Assembly: GCA_963969495.1 (NCBI GenBank)
Contig: OZ018331.1
Coordinates: forward strand, 148,682,321-148,746,320
Length of the DNA: 64,000 nucleotides
Reading direction: 5' to 3'
From: Ceratothoa steindachneri
Taxonomy: Eukaryota; Arthropoda; Malacostraca; Isopoda; Cymothoidae
Part shown: positions 56,630-64,000 of the stretch, piece after piece
How the letters are laid out: each line of letters starts with the position of its first letter
Position numbering within the stretch: the stretch's first letter is position 1
Notes under the pieces: model-generated
Seen by the model: only the letters and a program-made list of their open reading frames with translations
Database searches by the model: none
What the model was told of the DNA's origin: nothing
Position numbers and translations under genes: made by a program

Positions 56630-57666
56630 CTACTCAAATGCAGTCCATCCATCTCATACATTTCTTTCATTCCAACAAACCTATCCCACACATCCACAAA
56701 CATGACACCTTCTATCTCACACATCCTCCTCACATAATCATTCAGCCCTATCACACGAGACATCCATTCTACTTTCTTTCACCTTTTCAATCAACCTCTT
56801 GTACCTCTCACGTAACTCACATGCTCCCACTTTCTTCACTTCATTCACTCCTACATGTGTAATCACAACCGCATCCCTTGCACAGCCAGACACCAGCTCC
56901 TCATACCTATCAGACAGATCTCGCACTCCAGCACCCGGCAAACACACCCTCAAACCATTCAATCTACTTGCATACAACTTCCTATCTAAATATCTAACTC
57001 GCGAATCACCCATCACAAACACTTCAGTCAGACTCCTATTCCTAACCCCCACAGACCTAACTCAATCCCCACTCCTATTCTCATTCAAACTACCAGTCAC
57101 TCTACCTCCACCCCCACCCCCATCAGTCATATCACTTCCAGTTACTTCCTCTCTTAGGGCACTGAATCTATTAGTCAAGCTAATAGGTTCTTTGTCCCTC
57201 TGACTCACACACCTATTCTCTCCCTGGCTAACAACCTCAACAGAGGCAACCCTATTCTCATAAAGAACAGGAGAAGCCTCCCTAGCTACACATTTCCTAA
57301 CCACTCTCCACCATCCTCACTAGGCCTATTTCTAACTAATCTAAGGGGGCTAACTTCACTATCCCTATAACTATCATATCCTACCTCCTCCACCGGCCCT
57401 CTACCTTCACTTGAAACATCTAACTGGCCTACCTCACCACCTAACCTATTACCAGCCCTAGGCCTAACACTAAGTTCCCTCCTGAGCTCAGCAACTAACC
57501 CCTCCAGCCTACATGTCCTGTCTAAATCCTGCCTTCTAATCCCCTCTAAATCTACAATGCATTCACGCAGCCCACATACAACACATGTATACCCCTCACC
57601 TAATACACCACAACCAATGCATATATTCCGACACTCATGCTCACTTTCATCCCCAAACTCCATCAC
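56630..57666 (-). pseudogene. CR1-B ORF1: Cys-rich, Arg-rich and SGNH esterase
   Basis: ORF1 reading leftwards from 57666. The N-terminus (MMEFGDESEHECRNICIGCG, YTCVVCGLRECIVDLEGI) is a Cys-rich, probably zinc-binding segment; then LDRTCRLEGLVAELRRELSV, a short coiled coil, and an acidic/Arg-rich linker. After a shift, 57052-56738 holds the esterase start: EVFVMGDSRVRYLDRKLYAS with Ser at 57002-57004, VCLPGAGVRDLSDRYEELV and VVITHVGVNEVKKVG. After a further shift the last block EMDGLHLSR gives Asp at 56647-56649 and His at 56638-56640. All triad residues are kept. Same architecture as CR1-gamma ORF1 but very different sequence. Confidence 0.85.
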
Positions 57667-57799
57667 TTATTCAAACAAAGAAAAAACTTAAGTAGTAATA
57701 AGAAAAAAAAAAGAAGAGCAACTTAGCTTTCGCTGATTGTGGTGAAAAAACAAAAAACAAACTGTAGAAAAATCTGAAAAATAAATCAACAGACTGAGA

Positions 57800-58140
57800 G
57801 CTCTATGAAACATGTGCTACCTATTCGAAGGTCAGTCGAAGACTGAAAAGGTGCGACAGTTTTGATAAGTGGACTCAGAAGTGGACATATTATGGCATGG
57901 GAGGAAGTGAGTTTGTCTGAAAGCATGGGGAAGTCGAATGACATATTGCATGAATTTGTTGTGTTAAGTGAGAATGAGTTACCATATTGTTTTCTGTTTG
58001 GGATTGATTTTCTGTATAAGAATAGGATTTCAGTGTATGTATGTAATGAATGTTTAGTCAAAGATGGTGTAACAGTTGGAAAGTTGCAGAGTGAGCTTGT
58101 AGGCTCAACTGGATTTGTAGGAGGTGCAGGTGTCGTTTGA
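57800..58140 (+). pseudogene. Second retropepsin-like domain of Gypsy2, C-terminal half
   Basis: Gypsy2 sequence resumes after CR1-B. The frame reads SMKHVLPIRRSVED, a stop, then KGATVLISGLRSGHIMAWEE, HEFVVLSENELPYCFLFGID and FLYKNRISVYVCNECL. CFLFGIDFLYKN matches the LLGxDFLxxN end of retropepsins and complements the DTG half at 52103-52285. One in-frame stop and the CR1-B insertion are the disabling changes. Integrase follows after about 30 bp. Confidence 0.7.
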
Positions 58141-58173
58141 GTGAAGAGCTGTTGACTGCTGAAGATAGAGAGC

Positions 58174-59400
58174 ATGCAAGAGTCATGTCTGATGGTATGT
58201 GAATTGAAAGATAGCGTGATGACCAGTGTTCCTGTGAATGAATGGAGTTGCATATTAAGTGTGTTTAGAAGGTTTGCTGGAAAGTTTGTAGTGTGCAAGG
58301 GTTTAGTGTATTTTGTGCAATGTATAGATGATGAGGATGTATATATTCCGGTGTTTTCTGTGTGTGGCACGATTGGAATGAAGAAGATTGTGCATGATAG
58401 GTTTGGACATATGGGTAAGAATAAATTGTGGGAACGTATGAAAGGATGTATATTTAGTTCCTTTTTGAGAAAGATGTGCGTAGATGTAGTGACTACATGT
58501 GAAGTGTGCCAGAAGAGAAAGTATCAGTGTGTATGTTGCCCCGCCCTTATTAAAGTTGAGTGTAAATGAACCTTTTGAAATAGTAGCGATTGATTGTGTG
58601 TCTTTTCCGAGGACTGCAAGAGGGTATGTAGGGATAATTGTGATGGTGGATCATAAGAGTAAATTTGCGTATGCTGCACCTGTGACAAATAAATCTTCAT
58701 TGAATGTTGCTAGAGAAGTGAGTGAGAGAATGTTGCCCATGTGCATGTGCAAGCCTGTGCGAATGTTGAGTGACAATGGACCCGAGTTTTGGGACGTGCT
58801 TTTGAGATGTTGAGTGAATGGGGAATAGATCGGGGGCGAACGACGCCGTATATGCCCAGTACAAATGGTTTGGCTGAAAAAACAATAAGAACTTTGAGTG
58901 AGATGTTACGATTGATGGTGAAAGATGGGATAGAATGGGATGAATGTTTGGTAAGAGTGCTTTGGGCATATAATATGACAGTGCATAAGGCAATTGGAAT
59001 GTCACTGTGTAAGTATTTATTGAACTTTGAACGAATGACTAGGCCACGTATGGGACTTAGTGAGAAGGATCGTGAGTTGTGGAGAAAAGGGAATGAAAGG
59101 TTTGAGAATTTTTCTGTTTGTGATAAAGTACTAAAGGAGATTGAGACAAAAGGTAGACTGAATGTGGATAAGTTGAAAGAGAAGTTTGAATGTCTGTTTG
59201 TAGTAAGAAAGGTTTGGCCAAATGAGTTAAGTTATGTGATAGTTCATGAAAGAGAGGATGGAAGTTTGGATGAACGTAGAGCGCACCAATGTAAGTTGCA
59301 AAAGTGGCGTGAACCTCCTCAATATTTGGTGCGACACCCGGTGAATGAATATCTGTCTGAAAGAATGGAAGACTGTGAAATGCTTTAGAGGGGAAGCAGT
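58174..59400 (+). pseudogene. Gypsy2 integrase
   Basis: Integrase that inserts the cDNA. 58174-58569 holds the N-terminal zinc-binding domain: VHDRFGHMGKNKLWERMKGC and CEVCQKRKYQ (H..H..C..C). 58499-58813 has the catalytic core start FEIVAIDCVSFPRTARGYVG (Asp at 58592-58594), VDHKSKFAYAAPVTNKSSL and VRMLSDNGPEFWD (Asp at 58772-58774). 58789-59388 continues in another frame: GRTTPYMPSTNGLAEKTIRT (Glu at 58876-58878) and the C-terminal domain with EIETKGRLNVDKLKEKFECL and LQKWREPPQYLVRHPVNEY. The DDE residues and the zinc ligands are all present; two frameshifts disable it. Confidence 0.92.
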
Positions 59401-59802
59401 TAGTGTTAGATGAGCATGGAAGGGGAAAGCGTAAGAGTAAATGGTTGAGAAAGGATGAATGGATGGAACAGTTGGGTGAGAGTGAGGTGGGAGAGTTTTC
59501 TGGATTTGTGCAAGATCGAGATGGAGTATATGATAGAACGTATAGTACGTATAGTATTTGTAAGTTTCCTTTGAATGAGTGAGTCTATGCTAGAGTATAA
59601 ATGGGATAAGTGTGCAATTGGAACAAGAGTCGATAAATGCTATGAAAGAATGGGAAGGTTTGATGGATGAAGTACATAGAGAAGGGGCCATGGACAGACA
59701 TGATGAGACATACAACAGATGACAGAGACAGTTGATGGACCTGTGACTAGGAGCAGAGGCAGAGTGAAAGAGTATGACTGGGTGATGTTAAAAACGTTGT
59801 GA
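59401..59802 (+). pseudogene. Gypsy2 pol C-terminal tail
   Basis: Downstream of integrase, a Lys/Glu-rich stretch (GKQLVLDEHGRGKRKSKWLR) and, at 59730-59802, TVDGPVTRSRGRVKEYDWVM followed by LKTL and a stop. VTRSRGR is the usual basic end of gypsy pol proteins. Shifts and stops occur near 59580-59700. Confidence 0.7.
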
Positions 59803-60450
59803 ATGAATGAAATGGGTCTGTGAAGATGGGGATTGAGACATGGTGAGGAGAGGAGAATTTAGCTGGGAGGGATGTAGTAGTTTGGTTGTCCGCCTCCCCT
59901 CCCCTATGTCTAATCCCTTTCTTCTTTTTCAGAATTGTGTGTGTGGATCGCGTGATCACTGTCTTTGCTTTGTGTGGGGAGACTCGATAGACCTCTATCG
60001 TACTCCCCCATTCATCTCTATTTTCTTTATAGGCGGATTCTTTCAGCTAATTTTTTTGTTTGGTAATAGTTTGGAAGTCATTAGTTGTGACTGAAGAAGG
60101 AAGAGCCGCATGGATGGAAAATTGTGTGAGAGTGGGTATGGTTGAATGTGTTAGGAGTAAAGATGTTTGAGTGTGGCAGTGAATCAGTGACTGAATGTGT
60201 CTTCTCTTTTCCAGTTCTGTGATACCGATAGTGAGCAAAATCTGGCTTTCAGAGACAACTGAAGACAATCCAGAGCCTCACACATGCGCCTACCTTTTGG
60301 GACGATCTTCTAAGGTGTGGACCTTGGAGAGCACCTCCCAGTCTCCAGGGAGTAGTTGAAGCAGCGCCTCACAGAATACGACCCAGCAGTTGGGACTAAT
60401 AAGCGTCCCAGTTCCCTAAAGTTCTTGGCTTTGCCGAGTCCCAGACCCCT
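59803..60450 (+). other. Gypsy2 3' non-coding region
   Basis: Between pol and the right LTR. No env-like coding sequence was recognised. Two pyrimidine-rich tracts ending in AG look like splice acceptors (TTTCTTCTTTTTCAG near 59918-59932 and CTTCTCTTTTCCAG near 60200-60213). The open frame 59840-60094 contains a hydrophobic stretch (FISIFFIGGFFQLIFLFG) but no signal or motif that would support envelope function. Confidence 0.5.
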
Positions 60451-60689
60451 CAGAAAGTAGCTACTTCCCATTTTCCCCTGACTCGTCTTGCTCCGTTAGT
60501 GAATTAAAGGTGCACCGATCATTCCGGATATTTTGTAATTGGTTGGAGTGTTTTGATGCGCATTATTGTATATAACTAAATTAAATTTAGAAAATACTCT
60601 CTCCTCGATACCCTCTCTTTGAACCACCGAGCGGACCTTGTCAGGGCGATGGGAATTTTTGGCTGAAGACTCACGATCCCGCCGCCACA
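60451..60689 (+). repeat. Gypsy2 right LTR
   Basis: Matches the left LTR (47611-48003) from GTAGCTACTTCCCATTTT to CGATCCCGCCGCCACA, without the 145-bp AT-rich insertion of the left copy. Differences between the LTRs are moderate by eye, suggesting a fairly old insertion. The first bases (CAGAAAGTAG versus TGAGAAATAG) have diverged. Confidence 0.9.
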
Positions 60690-60830
60690 CCTTTATATCA
60701 TGAATTCTGTATAACATGGTTTCTATTTGAAACCTCTTGATATTTTTAGCTTCTAATGTATTGGGCTGATAGTTAGGGATGCTTGTAATGATACTTCAAT
60801 GTTAGCATTGAAATTTCAATTTGCTTAGCA

Positions 60831-61005
60831 GGATGGCTGATGCAAATGCTGAGTCTAGCAAATGCTGTATTGGAAATTATCTGAAGGAGGATTGCCAAAG
60901 CACTAATTTTTTAAGGAAAAAAGGTGTCTTATCTTTGCAAGACTTATCCAATGACAGTGTTAAATTGTTAGAAGAACTGGATATAAATGCAAAGAAGGTG
61001 ACTCA
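60831..61005 (+). CDS. Possible first coding exon fragment, function unknown
   Basis: ATG at 60831 opens MADANAESSKCCIGNYLKED, QSTNFLRKKGVLSLQDLSND, SVKLLEELDINAKKVTHF. It is preceded by AATTTGCTTAGCAG, which looks like a 3' splice site one base before the ATG. Codon content and balanced composition differ from nearby transposon frames. It runs straight into the 3' tail of CR1-C at 61007. I do not recognise the protein; it might be a host exon or part of another element. Confidence 0.3.
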
Positions 61006-61006
61006 C

Positions 61007-64000
61007 TTTAACATAACATAACATAATTTCACGGATGACAAAAGCCACAAGGGCCTATCAAAGGTCATCCGCATCCGTCAAAACCCACCCACAAAAAGCA
61101 CCATCGCCAGGGAAAGACAAAATCAAAGTCCCCAACAATATAATATAACATGACAAAAGCCACAAGGGCCCATCATAGGTCATCCGAGTCAAATGGCCTC
61201 TTTTTTAAGGCACCCAAACCCCCAAGAAAACTACATCCAGAGGATTGCGTCCAGAAACAAGGGTATCACCAATCAAGGCTTGTCAAGAACTAAATCATGC
61301 AGCTATAGAAAAATACAAACAATATTAATATATACAAAACTTAGGAACCATCACAACCTTCCCTTACCATAAACTCATCCAACCTACTCTTAAATACATT
61401 TAGATTTGGACTACCTACTACCCTCTGCGGCAATTTGTTCCAGAAGTCTACCACTCTATTGGTGAAAAAATATTTTCTTAAATCCAACCTACACCCTTGC
61501 TTTTTAATTTTCAAGTGGTGACCTCTAGTCCGATTTCCATCATCTAACTCAAAAAACTTGCTAACATCCAATTTATCTATCCCCCCAAAAATTTTAAACA
61601 GCTCAATCATATCCCCTCTCACACACCTCCTTTCGAACGAGAACAAATTTAATACCCTCAGTCTATATATATATTCAAGGTGCCTCAGGGAAGGAATAAT
61701 CTTTGTTGCCCTCCATTGCACTGACTCGAGAAGGTTAATATCGTGTCTAAAATGTGGGGACCATGCCTGTATACAGTACTCTAGATGTGGCCTAACATAA
61801 GAGTTATAGAGTTTAAGAATAACCTCCTTACTTTTGTAACTGACATTTCTCTTAATCAAACCCAGCACTCTATTTACCCTATTTCTTGCTTCAATACACT
61901 GCTTAGAAAACCTTAATGACTTATCTATTACTACTCCTAGATCTTTCTCATCCTTTACTGAGCTCAACCAATGCCCATCCATTTCATAGTTAAATTCTCT
62001 ATTATCTTTTCCCATGTTAATAACTTTGCACTTATCAAGGTTGAAAGTCATTTGCCACTTATGTGCCCAGGATAACGATTTATTTAAATCCCCCTGCACT
62101 TTAAAATATCATCAATATCTTTAACTACAGCTGCTAATTTGGTATCATCCGCAAAAATTGACACTTTATTATTAACTGCCTCCCCAAGATCGTTTATATA
62201 GATGACAAATAATAATGGAGCGAGAACTGATCCCTGAGGAACCTCACTGATAACATCCCTCCACTCTGACTTTACAACATTTAGCACTACCCTTTGCTTC
62301 CTCTCTTTCAGCCACTCAGCTATCCAATTTGAAACCCCCCCACATACATTTTTAATTTATGAACTAGTCTCCTATGTGGTACCTTATCAAATGCTTTACT
62401 AAAATCTAAGTAAATTATATCTACATTCTCTCCCTTATCTACTTGATCTGTTACAAACTCCAGAAAGTCTAGTAAATTAGTCAAACATGATCTACCTGAT
62501 CTAAACCCATGCTGAGCATCGCTGATTAACCCCTCCCTCTAAAGATCTTGGCAAATGCCTTTTTTAACTATTTTCTCAAGAATTTTACAGACTACAGGAG
62601 TTAGGCTAACCGGTCAAAAGTTATTTGGATCCTCTTTACTACCCTTCTTGAAAATGGGGACTACATTCACTCTCTTCCAATCATCGGGTATTTCTCCATA
62701 TTCCGGTGACCTAGTACACAACTTCTACAGAGCTATTGAGATACTTTCTACCCCTTCTTTAAGTATCCTAGAATGAATATTATCAGGGCCGGAGGCCGTG
62801 GTAGCATCTAACTCACCTATTAGTCCTTTTATCTTCCTCCAATCCACACTAATGGTAGTAAACACCTCTTTCCCTGACCCATGAGTACTATACTAAGAAT
62901 ATTTAGTTCTCCTTTGTAAATACTGATGCAAAATGACCATTTAGTACCTCAACTATTTCCTCATCAGTTTCTCTCACAAACGTTTCATATTTGATAGGTC
63001 CTATTTTAACTCTGCAAGACTTATTATTTATTTTATAGTAACTAAAGAACTTTCTAGGATCTTTGTTGCTATCCTGAGCTAATTTAATTTCTGACATCCT
63101 TTTGTTCTTCTTTATAATCATATTTAACTCATTCTTAGTCACTCTATAATCACTTAAATTTTGAATATTATTTTCTACCTGTAATTTTTTATATGCCCTT
63201 TTCTTCTCTGAAATTTTTCTAGCTATCTCCTGATTCCACCATAATGGTTTCCTACTTTTGTTCCTAATAGCCTTCATTGGGATACATTGCTCTTGGACTA
63301 CATTTATTATATGCTTGAAAGTATCCCACATCCCATAAGCATTTTTACCTCTGAATTCTACATCCCAGTCTACAAAATTTAGCAAGCTTCGGAGTTTTAC
63401 ATAATCTCCCTTATGAAAATTTGGAACTTTTACAGCATTCTTGGTTATTTTACCCTTCTTAATTCCCAAGTTAAAACAAACTATCTGATGGTCACTATTT
63501 CCCAATGCTTCCCCAACAGTCAATTCTTGAACTAAATAATCACTGTTAGAAAGTACTAAATCTAATATATTGTCCCCCCTCATTGGCTCATTAACAAATT
63601 GATTCAAAAATTATCCTCAAAGCATTCTATGAACCTGCCACTTGTTCTATCCCTACCTATCATATTTTCCCAGTCCACAGAGTTTAAGTTGAAGTCCCCA
63701 ATAATAACTGCATCTGTTTCACATCCCTTATTTATTTCCCTTATCATTAGTTCATCTATATCATCAGTCTGCCCAGGTGGTCTATAAAAAGCTCCCAAAT
63801 GCGCCATTCTATTTTTACTGAACCTAATATCTATCCAAAGTGACTCAACTCCATCCTGCTTTATTGAAGTATTTAAACTTGAAACAATGTTGTTTTTTAT
63901 ATAGATAATTATTCCTCCACCAATCCCACCTGTCCTTTGACTAATGTACATATTATAGCCCTGTAAATTAAATTCACTTATAGTGTCACTAAATTCTATT
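61007..64000 (-). mobile_element. CR1-C: sister copy of CR1-B, continuing beyond the window
   Basis: Minus-strand CR1-group element, 3' end at left with AACATAACATAACATAAT and TTCACGGATGACAAAAGCCA. ORF2 RT: 62099-61341 (KDEKDLGVVIDKSLRFSKQC, VRPHLEYCIQAWSPHFRHDI, RCVRGDMIELFKIFGGIDKL), FADD intact at 62144-62155 in the frame 62287-62084. The finger region follows, then the uninterrupted equivalent of the I-type insertion site at about 62716-62731. Linker and endonuclease: 63607-62903 and 63951-63604 (SRKPLWWNQEIARKISEKKR, IIGDFNLNSVDWENMIGRDR, GGIGGGIIIYIKNNIVSSLN). It shares the RT frameshifts of CR1-B. The 5' part lies outside the window. Confidence 0.93.

Larger units (their letters stand above)
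52286..57795 (-). mobile_element. CR1-B: near full-length CR1-group element, split by I-type copy 2
   Basis: Minus-strand non-LTR element inserted in Gypsy2. Its 3' end lies at the left: AACATAACATAACATAAT, the complement of a (TTATG)n tail, then TTCACGGATGACAAAAGCCA. Its 5' end is placed at about 57795, where Gypsy2 coding sequence resumes. It holds a 5' UTR (57667-57795), ORF1 with SGNH esterase, and ORF2 with endonuclease and RT. It is interrupted at 54009-55037 by a copy of the I-type element. From 52290 to 54000 it is almost identical to CR1-C at 61010-62710. Confidence 0.93.

Noticed and set aside
56638..57203. Plus-strand Ser/Thr/Pro-rich frames in CR1-B
   Set aside because: Antisense of the Arg/Glu-rich ORF1 with its esterase motifs.
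57786..58370. 194-residue minus-strand frame
   Set aside because: Antisense of the Gypsy2 second retropepsin and integrase start; composition (Thr/Ser/His/Pro) is the mirror of the C-poor strand.

Overview
This is animal nuclear DNA, most likely from an arthropod. A crustacean is plausible, but only because of the mix of transposon families, and I cannot name the species. I see no bacterial-type operons, no rRNA or tRNA genes and no convincing host gene. The window is almost wall-to-wall mobile elements of different ages, most of them broken by frameshifts, truncation or later insertions. At most one short candidate host exon is present (60831-61005).

Layout. 0-12 kb: old, heavily decayed pieces: three Tc1-like transposase relics, a Jockey-like reverse transcriptase (RT) on the minus strand, the 3' end of a CR1-group element, a (TC)n microsatellite and a Helitron helicase relic on the minus strand. 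12-19 kb: a non-coding block built from short repeated and inverted phrases, interrupted by a 5'-truncated CR1-group insertion (CR1-A, 16367-17833) with a clean 12-bp target duplication. 20.6-31 kb: a Ty3/gypsy element (Gypsy1; LTRs near 20621 and 29866) split inside its RT by a nearly full-length, minus-strand, RNase H-bearing non-LTR element of the I/R1 type (about 22631-29510). 31-43.9 kb: a patchwork of two CR1-group subfamilies (one with an SGNH-esterase ORF1), a minus-strand gypsy integrase, CR1 and I-type fragments, and a pair of 360-370 bp LTR-like repeats about 10 kb apart. 43.9-46.2 kb: another CR1-group element. 46634-47556: an internally deleted mariner with good inverted ends.

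47.6-60.7 kb is the most informative region. It holds a second Ty3/gypsy element (Gypsy2) with both LTRs. Its order is gag, a nucleocapsid with five CCHC knuckles, retropepsin, RT, RNase H, an OTU-like cysteine-protease domain, a second retropepsin-like domain and integrase. The second retropepsin is split by CR1-B (52286-57795, minus strand), which is itself split by a 5'-truncated copy of the I-type element (54009-55037) flanked by an 11-bp target duplication. A sister CR1 copy at 61007-64000 (CR1-C) preserves the near-empty site.

How the parts work together: they are not a pathway but layers of genomic parasites. Each autonomous family carries the expected enzymes: RT with endonuclease for non-LTR elements, protease/RT/RNase H/integrase for gypsy elements, DDD transposase for Tc1/mariner, helicase for Helitron. 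The strongest candidate for something unusual is the OTU domain plus duplicated retropepsin in Gypsy2.
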